The notes: a model not told the origin generated them from the letters alone. Positions 17,515 through 27,037 are shown, counted from the first letter of the stretch. The stretch is DNA of 64,000 nucleotides from Actinomycetota bacterium (GCA_009700405.1 WLMD01000001.1:1-64000); one strand, 5' to 3'. Numbers and translations are program-made.

Positions 17515-18600
17515 ATGCGCAAATCATTACGAAATGGGGCAAGTATTTTGACTATCAATAATGAAACAAAGAAATTCTCTGGTACTCGCGGTCAAATTAG
17601 GCGGAAGAGAATGGAAGTTTCAGGAGCATCTTTGGTTGGTTTACTCTTAATCATTTGGCTCGGAGTGAATCTCATTAAGGCGCCTACTCAGTTCGCTCAA
17701 GTTTCAGTCCTTGGACTTCGCAACGGTCTCCTGTACGCACTTATTGCTCTTGGATACACACTTGTTTATGGAATTATCGAATTAATTAACTTTGCTCATG
17801 GCGATCTCTTTATGTTGGGCGCACTTTTCTCCTCATATTTCATCACCATTTGGTTTCACCAAAAAGAGTCGAATTTGGCCGGCTGGATTACTTTCGGATT
17901 CGCATTGATTGGATCAATGCTTTTCTGCGGAACTATCAACGTACTCATTGAAAGATTTGCCTATCGCAGGTTGCGTCGAGCTCCAAAGTTGGCTCCGCTT
18001 ATCACCGCAGTTGGTATGTCATTTTTATTGCAATTTATTGGCATCAAGTGGAATGGCTCCACTCCTCGCCAATGGCCAACAGTAATTCCACATGGCGACT
18101 TTGTCGTGGCAGGCGTAATCATCAGCCAGGTAACTTTGATTTTGATCTTGGTAGCAGCCCCTCTCTTGTCGGTCTTAACCTACGTTGTAAATAAGACCAA
18201 GCGCGGAAAGGCAATGCGAGCCACAGCCCAAGATCAAGATGCTGCTCGTTTGATGGGAATTAACGTCAACAAAACAATTTCTTTCACCTTCGCAATTGGC
18301 GGCGCCCTTGCAGGTGCTGCTGGGCTGCTCTATCAGCAGTCAGTAGGAACCACTAACTACAACCTAGGTTTCCAACTGGGCCTCATAGCATTTACATCTG
18401 CGGTCTTGGGCGGAATTGGTAATCTCAACGGCGCGGTACTTGGAGCACTTCTCATTGGTGTCGTTCAAGGACTTAATGACGGATTACCGATTGCTCTTGG
18501 ACAACGATGGTCGCAAACTGTTGTCTTTACAATCTTGATTCTGATTCTGGTTATTAAACCTGCCGGTCTCCTCGGCAAAGTCACTACGGAAAAGGTGTGA
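17515..18600 (+). CDS. livH: Branched-chain amino acid-type ABC permease LivH
   Basis: One of two membrane subunits of the importer. The protein has eight or so helices and the LivH hallmark ELINFAHGDLFMLGA, the coupling region AMRATAQDQDAARLMGI and GGIGNLNGAVLGA. The frame is open from an ATG at 17515 (361 residues), which would give a polar 45-residue N-terminal extension; a TTG at 17548 or the ATG at 17611 would give a length nearer the family's usual 290-330. The start is therefore uncertain. Its stop overlaps the livM start. Confidence 0.93.
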   Translation: MRKSLRNGASILTINNETKKFSGTRGQIRRKRMEVSGASLVGLLLIIWLGVNLIKAPTQFAQVSVLGLRNGLLYALIALGYTLVYGIIELINFAHGDLFMLGALFSSYFITIWFHQKESNLAGWITFGFALIGSMLFCGTINVLIERFAYRRLRRAPKLAPLITAVGMSFLLQFIGIKWNGSTPRQWPTVIPHGDFVVAGVIISQVTLILILVAAPLLSVLTYVVNKTKRGKAMRATAQDQDAARLMGINVNKTISFTFAIGGALAGAAGLLYQQSVGTTNYNLGFQLGLIAFTSAVLGGIGNLNGAVLGALLIGVVQGLNDGLPIALGQRWSQTVVFTILILILVIKPAGLLGKVTTEKV

Positions 18601-19754
18601 AAATGGCTCGTTCCTCACAAAGAAAATGGGTTACTGGTTACTTAATCGCGGTAGCAGCAATTTTCATCATCTATCAGTTCCTCTTTCCGTGGGAAGGTTT
18701 GCCTATCGGGATTTATGATTTTCTGCAGCTGTGGTTGCCACCTACTGCGGTAAACGAATCATTGGTTTACGTAATTTGCGCGCTAGGTCTCAATATCGTT
18801 GTTGGATATGCAGGCTTGCTCGACCTTGGATACGTTGCATTCTGGGCCATCGGCGGATATTGCGCGGGATGGTTTATGTCTGAATTCTTCTATCAGATCA
18901 ACCTGCACTTCTTCGGATCAGTTGCTCGTACCGCCCCTGGAATTCACGTAAATTTCTGGGGAGTGCTGCTCATCGGCGGATTAGTGTGTGCATTCTTTGG
19001 AATTCTCATCGGCGGGCCGACACTTCGCCTAAAGAGTGATTACCTTGCAATCGTTACATTGGGGTTTGGAGAAATTATTCCCCAGGTCTTCTTCAATGGA
19101 GACGATATTGCTGGTTTCAACCTTTCCAATGGAACCAAGGGAATTACAATTTTGGATCCAATTCCGGTGGGAGCCAAGAACATTGGTCCCTTTGATTTTG
19201 GTTATAAATTCATCATTTTCGTTCTTCTGGCAGCACTCATGGTCTTTATTTCGTTGCGCTTGCGCAAGGGCAAACTAGGCCGTGCATGGCTTGCAATTCG
19301 TGAGGATGAGTTAGCAGCAAGCATGATGGGTGTTCCTTTGATGCAGACGAAGTTGTCGGCTTACGCTGTTGGAGCATTTGCTGGAGGATTGGGTGGTGTT
19401 GCATTTGCGACACACGTAGATGGCGTGTATGCCGAGCGATTCAATTTCTCTATCTCCATCTTCTTACTAGCAATGGTTGTTCTAGGTGGAATGGGAAATG
19501 TCTGGGGAGTAATCATCGGGGCGCTCTTGCTTTCGTGGATAAACTCAACGGGACTTCCCGCCTTCGGGACAACATTCAATGACAAATTTGGCACGTCGAT
19601 CAACTTCCCTTCATTTACCTTCTTGTTATTTGGGTTGGTCTTGATATTAATGATGTTATATAAACGCGAAGGCTTGATTCCTGAATCGCGCCTGCGTCTA
19701 ATTCTTCACGAGGGTGATGCTGAAGAAGACCTAACGAGCAAGGAGAGTAAATAA
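18597..19754 (+). CDS. livM: Branched-chain amino acid-type ABC permease LivM
   Basis: The second permease subunit, 385 residues with about ten hydrophobic segments. Family motifs are ALGLNIVVGYAGLLDLGYVAF, written here in part as NIVVGYAGLLDLG, then LRLKSDYLAIVTLGFGEI, the coupling motif AIREDELAASMMG and GGMGNVWGVIIGA. The GTG at 18597 overlaps the livH stop; the ATG at 18603 is an equally reasonable start. An acidic C-terminal tail follows the last helix. Confidence 0.95.
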   Translation: MKMARSSQRKWVTGYLIAVAAIFIIYQFLFPWEGLPIGIYDFLQLWLPPTAVNESLVYVICALGLNIVVGYAGLLDLGYVAFWAIGGYCAGWFMSEFFYQINLHFFGSVARTAPGIHVNFWGVLLIGGLVCAFFGILIGGPTLRLKSDYLAIVTLGFGEIIPQVFFNGDDIAGFNLSNGTKGITILDPIPVGAKNIGPFDFGYKFIIFVLLAALMVFISLRLRKGKLGRAWLAIREDELAASMMGVPLMQTKLSAYAVGAFAGGLGGVAFATHVDGVYAERFNFSISIFLLAMVVLGGMGNVWGVIIGALLLSWINSTGLPAFGTTFNDKFGTSINFPSFTFLLFGLVLILMMLYKREGLIPESRLRLILHEGDAEEDLTSKESK

Positions 19755-19756
19755 AG

Positions 19757-20545
19757 ATGGCACTCTCTACAAATAATGTCCTGCTTGCATCAAATATCAG
19801 TGTTCAATTTGGTGGCTTGCTTGCCGTCAATGACGTGACATTTGGCATTCCAGAAAAATCAGTAGTCTCGCTTATCGGTCCAAACGGAGCCGGCAAGACA
19901 ACATTCTTTAATGTGATTACTGGTTTGTATAAGCCTTCATCTGGAACCGTTAACTATGACGGAACTGATACAACAGATTTACCTCCGCATAAAATTGCAG
20001 CGTTGGGAATGGCACGTACTTTTCAGAATATTCGCCTCTTTGGTCTTATGACCGCAGAGGAAAATCTTCTGGTCGCCATGCATTCCCATCTTAAATCTGG
20101 AATTCTTGCGACAATTGTGGGTACGCCATCTCAGCGCAAAGAAGAGAAGGAATCGTTAGACCGAGCCCGTGAAATTCTTGATTTCGTTGGTATCGGCAAG
20201 TGGGCAGGGGAATATGCACGTAACCTTTCCTACGGAGATCAGCGACGCTTAGAAGTAGCCCGCGCCCTTGCGCTCAATCCAAAAGTTCTCCTTCTGGATG
20301 AACCAACGGCAGGTATGAACCCACAAGAGTCTCAAGTGTTCATTGATTTCGTATACAAGGTTCGAGCAGAGCGAGATGTTGCTATTTTGCTTATTGAGCA
20401 CGATATGAAAGTTGTCATGAGCGTTTCGGAGCGAGTTACCGTGCTTGACCAAGGTGAAAAAATCGCTGAAGGCACACCGGATGAAATCAGATCTAACCAA
20501 CGAGTTATCGAGGCTTACTTAGGTAAAGCTAAGGGAGGCAAGTAA
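19757..20545 (+). CDS. livG: ABC importer ATPase LivG
   Basis: First of two cytoplasmic ATPases driving the LivHM importer. The 262-residue protein has Walker A GPNGAGKTT, the Q-loop region GMARTFQNIRLF, the LivG-type signature LSYGDQRRLEVARAL, Walker B LLLDEPTAGMNP and the switch His in LLIEHDMKVVM. It starts 2 bases after livM and its stop overlaps livF (TAATG). Confidence 0.96.
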   Translation: MALSTNNVLLASNISVQFGGLLAVNDVTFGIPEKSVVSLIGPNGAGKTTFFNVITGLYKPSSGTVNYDGTDTTDLPPHKIAALGMARTFQNIRLFGLMTAEENLLVAMHSHLKSGILATIVGTPSQRKEEKESLDRAREILDFVGIGKWAGEYARNLSYGDQRRLEVARALALNPKVLLLDEPTAGMNPQESQVFIDFVYKVRAERDVAILLIEHDMKVVMSVSERVTVLDQGEKIAEGTPDEIRSNQRVIEAYLGKAKGGK

Positions 20546-21258
20546 TGTCCGCACTCTTAGAAGTTAGGAATCTTAAAGTAGGTTACGGAAAGATCATTGC
20601 CGTGAAAGATGTTTCAATTACGGTCAATCAGGGTGAGATTGTCACCTTGATTGGATCTAACGGCGCTGGTAAGTCGACAACTCTTCGAACCATTTCAGGA
20701 CTCTTGAAACCGAAGTCTGGTGAGATCTTTTTTGAAGGAAACCGAATTGATGGCAAAGAAGGTCATGACGTCGTCAAGCTTGGAATTTGTCAGTCACCTG
20801 AAGGTCGTCGCATTTTCCCTCGCATGACTGTGAGCGAGAATCTCGACTTAGGCGCTTTTCTTCGTAATGATAAAGACGGAGTTGAAGCAGACCGCGAGCG
20901 AGTACTGGAACTTTTCCCAAGACTTCGTGAGCGCATTAATCAACGTGCTGGCACGATGTCAGGTGGCGAGCAGCAGATGTTGGCAGTGAGCCGCGCACTC
21001 ATGGGCGCACCTAAGCTCCTAATGCTTGATGAGCCTTCAATGGGTCTTGCTCCAGTACTTGTGGACATGATCTTCGAAACCATAACCAAGATTCGCGACC
21101 AAGGCATCACGATTCTTCTCATTGAACAAAATGCTGCAGCGGCGCTCGATGTTGCCGATCGTGCCTATGTTCTCGAATCAGGAACTGTAAAGATCAGTGG
21201 TAAAGCTTCAGATCTTGCTAAGGACGATGCAGTGACTAAGGCTTACTTAGGCGGTTAA
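20545..21258 (+). CDS. livF: ABC importer ATPase LivF
   Basis: Second ATPase of the importer, 237 residues, the usual LivF length. Walker A GSNGAGKST, signature MSGGEQQMLAVSRAL, Walker B LLMLDEPSMGLAP and the Gln of the switch region in LLIEQNAAAALD are in place; Gln in place of His at the switch is normal for LivF. It is the last gene of the importer operon and converges on the thioesterase gene 15 bases away, with no recognisable terminator between them. Confidence 0.96.
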   Translation: MSALLEVRNLKVGYGKIIAVKDVSITVNQGEIVTLIGSNGAGKSTTLRTISGLLKPKSGEIFFEGNRIDGKEGHDVVKLGICQSPEGRRIFPRMTVSENLDLGAFLRNDKDGVEADRERVLELFPRLRERINQRAGTMSGGEQQMLAVSRALMGAPKLLMLDEPSMGLAPVLVDMIFETITKIRDQGITILLIEQNAAAALDVADRAYVLESGTVKISGKASDLAKDDAVTKAYLGG

Positions 21259-21273
21259 TAAATAAGAGTTGAA

Positions 21274-21693
21274 CTAGCGCTGCGCGAGGATTAAGCAAGT
21301 GATTCGCGCAGTGCAGGTTCGTTCTCCAGCTTCATTTGTAATGATTACCTCATAGCAACAGAGAGTTTTGCCTAAGCTGATAGGCGTAGCAACTGCCGTA
21401 ACAATTCCTTGAGTTGCTGATTTATGGTGGGTCGCGTTGATATCCACGCCAACTATTTTGCGATCTGGACCTGCATGAAGTTGCGTGCCGATAGAGCCAA
21501 GACTCTCTGCCAGGACAACGCTTGCTCCTCCGTGAAGTAATCCCAAAGGTTGCGTATTGCCTTCAACCGGCATTGTTGCAACAAGCCTTGTAGGGGAAGC
21601 TTCGGTTATTACGATTCCCATTTTCTTATCGAGTGCGCCGCTTCCGCGTTCTCTAAGAATCTCCATGAAATCAGTCATCGCTTGATCGCTCAT
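21274..21693 (-). CDS. Hotdog-fold thioesterase (PaaI/YbdB type)
   Basis: A 139-residue protein of the 4HBT hotdog family that hydrolyses acyl-CoA thioesters. The long central helix begins with the family motif PLGLLHGGASVVLAESLGS, here LLHGGASVVLAE, in which the Glu acts in catalysis; VDINATHHKSA forms a neighbouring strand. The substrate is unknown; phenylacetyl-, hydroxybenzoyl- and other aryl/acyl-CoAs are used by relatives. It is divergent from polA and likely leaderless. Confidence 0.88.
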   Translation of the reverse strand: MSDQAMTDFMEILRERGSGALDKKMGIVITEASPTRLVATMPVEGNTQPLGLLHGGASVVLAESLGSIGTQLHAGPDRKIVGVDINATHHKSATQGIVTAVATPISLGKTLCCYEVIITNEAGERTCTARITCLILAQR

Positions 21694-21701
21694 AATCGTT
21701 A

Positions 21702-21707
21702 AGTCTA
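21702..21707 (-). promoter_or_regulatory. -10 hexamer TAGACT for the thioesterase gene
   Basis: On the minus strand TAGACT ends 8 bases before the ATG at 21693, which puts the likely start of transcription at or one to two bases before the start codon. It is back to back with the polA -10 hexamer. Confidence 0.5.
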
Positions 21708-21719
21708 TCCTGCGCCTAT

Positions 21720-21725
21720 TAGAAT
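21720..21725 (+). promoter_or_regulatory. -10 hexamer TAGAAT, leaderless promoter of polA
   Basis: TAGAAT ends 7 bases before the ATG at 21733. This argues that polA is read from 21733 and not from the ATG at 21724, which lies inside the hexamer. The -35 region is weak (GTTAAG, 17-base spacer). Confidence 0.55.
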
Positions 21726-21732
21726 GACCCGC

Positions 21733-24324
21733 ATGAGCGCCCGATTACTTTTGATTGATGGACACTCGATGGCTTATCGGGCTTTTTACGCCCTACCGGC
21801 TGAGAATTTCACCACGGCCACCGGCCAGCACACCAATGCCGTCTATGGGTTTGCAACAATGTTGATTTCCTTAATTAAAGAAGAGAAACCAACCCACATT
21901 GCAGTTGCTTTCGACGTATCTCGAAAGACATTTCGCACGGAAATATTTCCAGAGTACAAGGCGAATCGTTCGGCAACCCCTGATGAGTTCAGATCACAGA
22001 TGTCCTTCTTGCATGAGCTCGTTACCGCCTTCAAGATTTCTCAGTTCGAACGAGAAGGTTTTGAAGCAGATGACATCTTGGCAACCTTGTCGACCCAGGC
22101 CCAGAAGGAGGGAATGGATGTTCTTATCTGCTCTGGTGATAGAGATAGTTTTCAATTAGTTACTGAAAAAATCACGGTTCTCTATCCAAAGCGAGGAGTC
22201 AGCGATTTGGCGCGCATGACTCCGGAAACGGTTTTTGAAAAATATGGAATGTCTCCATCCAACTACCCGGACTTTGCGGCCTTGCGTGGGGATCCCAGTG
22301 ACAATCTGCCTTCGATTCCCGGCGTGGGCGAGAAGACCGCCGCCAAATGGGTGGTGGAGTATGGCTCGATCTCACACTTAATCTCACAGATCGATCAAGT
22401 CCCTGGAAAAGTTGGCCAGGCTCTACGTGAAAATATTGACAGTGTTTTGCGAAATCGCGAACTGACTCAACTCTTACATGATGTCCCTCTTAATGCTTCG
22501 ATGTCGGATTTAGCCTGGGATGGCATTGATGAAGCCGCTATGTATGCACTATTTGACCAACTTGAATTTCGCACTTTGAAAGATCGCATCAAACCTCTCG
22601 TGCGCGAGTCAGCCTCTTTGTCTAGTACAGAGACAGAACCGCTCATGATGCTTGGGTTTGGCGTCGAAGAGAATGTGTTAACTCCAGTTGAGATCTCCAA
22701 GAAGATTGAGAAACATTCAGGCCCTATCGCCATTTCTTATGAGGTGGCTGATGAGAAGTTGCATAGATATGCCGTCGCCTTATCTGCTTCGGAGGCTTAC
22801 CTAGTTCACTCCTCGCAAATGGGGGAGTGGGCGCAAGATAAATCTATTTTGAAAATATTGCACGATGCGAAGACTTTAGATAGGACGTACCCACTCGCTG
22901 GGATTATTTTCGACACTGCACTAGCGGCCTATGTGGTCAATCCAGGGGTAAGGGCGCAGGAGCTCAATGATTTGCTGGAGCGCTGGGGCGATGGCGCACA
23001 GATATCTGCAACTGATCCTGGACAGATCTTGCTCCAGAGCGCTTCCTCATTGTTTTCGTTGCACGCCTCACTTCTTAGGGAGATGAAAGACCGCCAAGTC
23101 TTGGATCTTTACGAAAAGCTTGAGCTACCAATCGCACAACTTCTGGCCGTCATTGAGCGTCGAGGCGTTTGCGTAGATAGTGAAAAACTCTTATCACTCC
23201 AGAAATTCTTCGTTGCCGAGGTTGAGCGAGAGACTCTTGCTGCATATGCAGCCGTGGGCCACGAATTCAATGTCGCATCTCCCAAGCAGTTACAAGTAGT
23301 TCTTTTCGATGAGCTTAAACTACCTAAGACCAAAAAGATTAAGACGGGTTTTACTACCGATGCTGAATCCCTTGAATGGTTATTCGAGAAAACCCAACAC
23401 CCAGTTCTCAACCAGCTCCTTCGAATTCGAGAAACGAATAAGTTACGCACCACTATCGAAGGATTACTTGGGGAGATCGCTCCTGATGGGCGCATCCACA
23501 CGCATTTCCAACAGACTGTTGCTGCAACGGGACGGCTTTCTTCCACTGGTCCAAATCTTCAAAACATTCCAGTTCGCACAGAGGAAGGTCGCAAGATACG
23601 AGATTGTTTCGTTGCAGGCAAAGACTATGTTTCGTTACTTACCGCCGATTACAGCCAAATTGAAATGCGAATCATGGCCCACCTCTCGCATGATGAGAAT
23701 CTGTTAGCGGCTTTTGCCTCTGGAGAAGACTTGCATTCAACTATTGCATCTGAGGTTTTCGGAGTAGAGCCAAAGGATGTAGACCCAGAGATGCGACGTC
23801 AGATTAAAGCTATGTCTTATGGTCTTGCCTACGGTCTTTCGTCATATGGACTATCTGCGCAACTGGCTATAAGTCCACCACAAGCACAGGATTTGATGGA
23901 TAAGTACTTCGAGCGATTTGGTGGGATTCGCGACTACTTGAAGACCGTTGTTGAAGAAGCACGAAAAGTTGGATACACCGAAACAATTCTTGGCAGACGT
24001 CGTTATCTGCCAGATCTCACTCACGATAATCGCCAACGCCGAGAAGTTGCCGAGCGCATGGCGTTAAATGCTCCCATTCAAGGTTCGGCTGCTGACATTA
24101 TTAAGCAAGCGATGCTCAATGTAGATCAAGCGATGATTGCTCAGGGCTTGCAATCTCGTTTATTGTTGCAAGTTCATGATGAGTTGATTTTTGAAGTTGC
24201 CGCTGATGAAGAAAAGGTTCTCACTGACTTAGTTCGCGAGCAGATGGGTGCGGCTTACCCTCTCAAGGCTCCGCTAGCGGTGAGTGTAGGAATCGGGAAA
24301 AGCTGGAACGAAGCTGCTCATTAA
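21733..24324 (+). CDS. polA: DNA polymerase I PolA
   Basis: Repair and Okazaki-fragment polymerase, 863 residues. The N-terminal 5' nuclease (about 1-290) shows LLLIDGHSMAYRAFYAL, FEADDILATL and SGDRDSFQLV. The middle 3'-5' exonuclease-like domain lacks the canonical FDxE metal-binding motif (AISYEVADEKL sits in its place), so proofreading is probably absent, as in other actinobacteria. The polymerase domain has ADYSQIEMRI, the O-helix RRQIKAMSYGLAYG with Tyr at the sugar-selectivity position, and VHDELIFEV. The start at 21733 is set by the upstream -10 hexamer. The end overlaps the convergent MFS gene by 4 bases. Confidence 0.97.
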   Translation: MSARLLLIDGHSMAYRAFYALPAENFTTATGQHTNAVYGFATMLISLIKEEKPTHIAVAFDVSRKTFRTEIFPEYKANRSATPDEFRSQMSFLHELVTAFKISQFEREGFEADDILATLSTQAQKEGMDVLICSGDRDSFQLVTEKITVLYPKRGVSDLARMTPETVFEKYGMSPSNYPDFAALRGDPSDNLPSIPGVGEKTAAKWVVEYGSISHLISQIDQVPGKVGQALRENIDSVLRNRELTQLLHDVPLNASMSDLAWDGIDEAAMYALFDQLEFRTLKDRIKPLVRESASLSSTETEPLMMLGFGVEENVLTPVEISKKIEKHSGPIAISYEVADEKLHRYAVALSASEAYLVHSSQMGEWAQDKSILKILHDAKTLDRTYPLAGIIFDTALAAYVVNPGVRAQELNDLLERWGDGAQISATDPGQILLQSASSLFSLHASLLREMKDRQVLDLYEKLELPIAQLLAVIERRGVCVDSEKLLSLQKFFVAEVERETLAAYAAVGHEFNVASPKQLQVVLFDELKLPKTKKIKTGFTTDAESLEWLFEKTQHPVLNQLLRIRETNKLRTTIEGLLGEIAPDGRIHTHFQQTVAATGRLSSTGPNLQNIPVRTEEGRKIRDCFVAGKDYVSLLTADYSQIEMRIMAHLSHDENLLAAFASGEDLHSTIASEVFGVEPKDVDPEMRRQIKAMSYGLAYGLSSYGLSAQLAISPPQAQDLMDKYFERFGGIRDYLKTVVEEARKVGYTETILGRRRYLPDLTHDNRQRREVAERMALNAPIQGSAADIIKQAMLNVDQAMIAQGLQSRLLLQVHDELIFEVAADEEKVLTDLVREQMGAAYPLKAPLAVSVGIGKSWNEAAH

Positions 24325-25553
24325 TTCCTATTGTTCAGGTCTGTATTCTCCATCATTGCGTTGAGGTCTTCTTCCTCTGTTGGAATGGAATTTCCTGCAG
24401 ATAATCTTTTACGTCCAATTGTTAAGGTGACAAGTCCACAGCCAACGCATGCAGTGCACAGGGCTAGGCAAATACGCGGTGAATATGCGTTACTGATCCA
24501 TCCTCCTGCCGCTGCACCTAATGACATGAAGGAGCCTTCTACAGTCCAGAGCCAACCCAGCGATGCGATGGCGCTTCCCTTAGATCTCACCGCCTCCATA
24601 ATTTCAAGATAGAAAACAGTGACCGCGCCAGTGCACAGTCCAATGAATGCGCCAACTATGGCCATGCTCCAACCAGGGTAGGTGAAGGCGAGGGGGAGAG
24701 AGAGTAGAAACCAGGTGAGGTAAGTTCGCTGGAAGGCAACAAGCGGAGATGATTTTTTGGAAACCATTCCGCCAAGCAACCCTCCGACGATATTTGCTAC
24801 GCCCATAGTGGCCAAGATCCATGCGGTCCGTTGTGGCACATGTTCAAGAGTGGCAAATGCAGGCACTCCAATATTAAAAGCACCCATTCCAAAACCAATG
24901 AAGGCACCTTCTAACATCAAAAGTAGCATCGCGGGATTCTTGAAAGTTGATTGCCCGCCGCGTACTTTCGCTTCAGGTTGCCAGGTACTAGAAGCCTTAG
25001 TGAGTGAAAGCGCTACTCCACCAATAAATATCAATGCAGAGCAAGTCCCAAGTGCGCTGCCGGGATGTTTGCTCAACGCCAATATTGTTGCAATCACTGG
25101 TCCAAAAACGGTTGCTGCACTAATAACTGCCGTATCAATGGCATAAGCGGTTCGAAGAAAATCATGAGGGACGACAAATTTCCAGAGCGGGCGAATTGAA
25201 AGGTTAATTGGCGGCGCAGCAAGGCCCAAAAGAAAAGAGATGAGCAGAATCGATGTGCGAGTATGTGAGCAATTGAGTGCGAGAATCATTCCGGCATACG
25301 ATGGGACAAAGATTCGCAGCGGCCATTTCTGTCCCCATCTGTCCATGAGGGAACCTCGAATGCCGGCGGTGACTGACGAGGAAAGACTTTCCAATCCGAT
25401 GGCCAACCCTGCGATAGCGATTGAACCGGTTGCTTGTTCTGCCTTAAAGAAGGTGGCCAAAGCAATCATCCCGTAGGCCACTCGGGCCGGGAATGAGCTG
25501 ATGAGGAGCACCTTCACGTTAGGAAGGGCTAATAACTGGCTGTAACGCTTCAT
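24321..25553 (-). CDS. Major facilitator superfamily transporter
   Basis: A 410-residue protein with about twelve hydrophobic segments in two halves. The cytoplasmic loop between helices 2 and 3 reads GSLMDRWGQKWPLRIF, matching the MFS motif G-x-x-x-D-R-x-G. The type resembles sugar-efflux or drug-efflux MFS proteins with no accessory domain; the substrate cannot be named. A likely -10 hexamer sits 9 bases before the ATG, divergent from the rpsA promoter. The 3' end overlaps polA. Confidence 0.85.
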   Translation of the reverse strand: MKRYSQLLALPNVKVLLISSFPARVAYGMIALATFFKAEQATGSIAIAGLAIGLESLSSSVTAGIRGSLMDRWGQKWPLRIFVPSYAGMILALNCSHTRTSILLISFLLGLAAPPINLSIRPLWKFVVPHDFLRTAYAIDTAVISAATVFGPVIATILALSKHPGSALGTCSALIFIGGVALSLTKASSTWQPEAKVRGGQSTFKNPAMLLLMLEGAFIGFGMGAFNIGVPAFATLEHVPQRTAWILATMGVANIVGGLLGGMVSKKSSPLVAFQRTYLTWFLLSLPLAFTYPGWSMAIVGAFIGLCTGAVTVFYLEIMEAVRSKGSAIASLGWLWTVEGSFMSLGAAAGGWISNAYSPRICLALCTACVGCGLVTLTIGRKRLSAGNSIPTEEEDLNAMMENTDLNNRN

Positions 25554-25562
25554 AGTGGGTTC

Positions 25563-25568
25563 ATTCTA
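25563..25568 (-). promoter_or_regulatory. -10 hexamer TAGAAT for the MFS gene
   Basis: Read on the minus strand, TAGAAT ends 9 bases before the ATG at 25553, leaving a leader of about two bases. It lies beside the divergent rpsA promoter; no clear -35 is seen. Confidence 0.4.
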
Positions 25569-25578
25569 CGTCGGCGAA

Positions 25579-25608
25579 TTGACCCATGGAGAGCTAAAAC
25601 CGTACCCT
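25579..25608 (+). promoter_or_regulatory. rpsA promoter (TTGACC-18-TACCCT)
   Basis: TTGACC at 25579-25584 is followed after 18 bases by TACCCT at 25603-25608. This is the best-matched promoter in the window. Transcription should start near 25615, leaving a leader of about 37 bases that contains the GGAG site of rpsA. Confidence 0.65.
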
Positions 25609-25651
25609 TAGCCCGCCCTATCCCTACTACTTTCTATCCCTACGGAGCAAC

Positions 25652-27037
25652 TTGAGCATCTCACCAGTAATCGCAATCAATGACGTCGGAACAGCAGAAG
25701 ATTTCTTAGCCGCAATTGAAGGAACCATCAGAAACTTTAATGATGGAGACCTTGTTGAAGGCATAGTCGTACAAGTAGATCGTGACGAAGTACTTCTTGA
25801 TATCGGATATAAAACTGAAGGAGTTATTCCTTCTCGTGAACTATCTATCCGCCACGATGTAGACCCTAATGAAATCGTCAAGGTTGGCGAAAAAATTGAG
25901 GCACTCGTTCTTCAGAAGGAAGATAAAGAAGGTCGTTTGATTTTGTCCAAGAAGCGCGCTCAATACGAGCGTGCATGGGGCGACATTGAAGGCAAGAAAG
26001 AGCGCGATGAAGTTGTCGTCGGTACAGTCATCGAAGTTGTTAAGGGTGGCTTAATCGTTGATATTGGACTTCGCGGATTTTTGCCAGCCTCATTGGTGGA
26101 AATGCGTCGCGTACGCGATTTAACTCCGTACATTGGCAAGCAGGTTGAAGCTCGAATTATCGAACTTGATAAGAACCGTAACAACGTAGTTCTGTCTCGT
26201 CGTGCATACCTTGAGCAGACACAGTCTGAATCACGCACAACATTCCTTAACCAACTTCAAAAGGGTCAAGTACGAAGCGGTGTTGTTTCATCGATCGTTA
26301 ACTTCGGTGCTTTCGTAGACCTTGGCGGAGTAGATGGTTTGGTTCACGTTTCAGAGCTTTCATGGAAGCACATTGATCATCCAGGTGAAGTTGTCGAAGT
26401 TGGCGATGAAGTAACTGTTGAAGTTCTTGAAGTTGATTTCGAGCGCGAGCGTGTTTCACTCTCACTCAAGGCGACACAAGAAGATCCATGGCAAGCATTT
26501 GCACGCACACACACCATTAATCAAGTTGTTCCCGGTCAAGTTACCAAGTTGGTTCCATTTGGCGCATTTATCCGCGTTCATGAAGGAATCGAAGGACTTG
26601 TTCATATCTCAGAGTTGGCAGAACGCCATGTTGAGATCCCAGAGCAGGTTGTTCAGGTTGACGACGAACTCTTCGTGAAGATTATTGATATCGATCTTGA
26701 GCGTCGCCGTATTTCACTATCACTCAAGCAAGCCAATGAAGGACATGAAGTTGAAATCGAAGCATTCGATCCAACTCAATACGGAATGGCTGCTCGTTAT
26801 GACGCTGAAGGTAACTTTATCTACCCAGAAGGTTTCGATGCTGAATCCCAGGAATGGAAGCCAGGCTTTGAAACACAGCGCGAAGAGTGGGAGCGTCAAT
26901 ACGCTGAAGCCCAAACTCGCTTTGTTGCTCACAAGAAGCAGAAGGAAGAAGCTCGTGCCGCAGATGCAGCAGCAGCGACAGACCCTGAAGCCGTTGTTGA
27001 ACCAGCAGCAGAAGCACCAACTGAGAGCGCTGAATAA
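25652..27037 (+). CDS. rpsA: Ribosomal protein S1
   Basis: S1 binds mRNA at the 30S subunit; the actinobacterial form has four S1 domains instead of six. In 461 residues the domains run at about 29-97, 117-182, 203-272 and 289-359, the last two carrying the typical FGAFVDLGGVDGLVHVSEL and FGAFIRVHEGIEGLVHISEL (quoted in part). The tail from about 420 is acidic and alanine-rich. The start is TTG at 25652, with GGAG 4 bases upstream; no ATG gives the conserved N-terminus. Codon choice suggests high expression. A strong terminator follows. Confidence 0.96.
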   Translation: MSISPVIAINDVGTAEDFLAAIEGTIRNFNDGDLVEGIVVQVDRDEVLLDIGYKTEGVIPSRELSIRHDVDPNEIVKVGEKIEALVLQKEDKEGRLILSKKRAQYERAWGDIEGKKERDEVVVGTVIEVVKGGLIVDIGLRGFLPASLVEMRRVRDLTPYIGKQVEARIIELDKNRNNVVLSRRAYLEQTQSESRTTFLNQLQKGQVRSGVVSSIVNFGAFVDLGGVDGLVHVSELSWKHIDHPGEVVEVGDEVTVEVLEVDFERERVSLSLKATQEDPWQAFARTHTINQVVPGQVTKLVPFGAFIRVHEGIEGLVHISELAERHVEIPEQVVQVDDELFVKIIDIDLERRRISLSLKQANEGHEVEIEAFDPTQYGMAARYDAEGNFIYPEGFDAESQEWKPGFETQREEWERQYAEAQTRFVAHKKQKEEARAADAAAATDPEAVVEPAAEAPTESAE

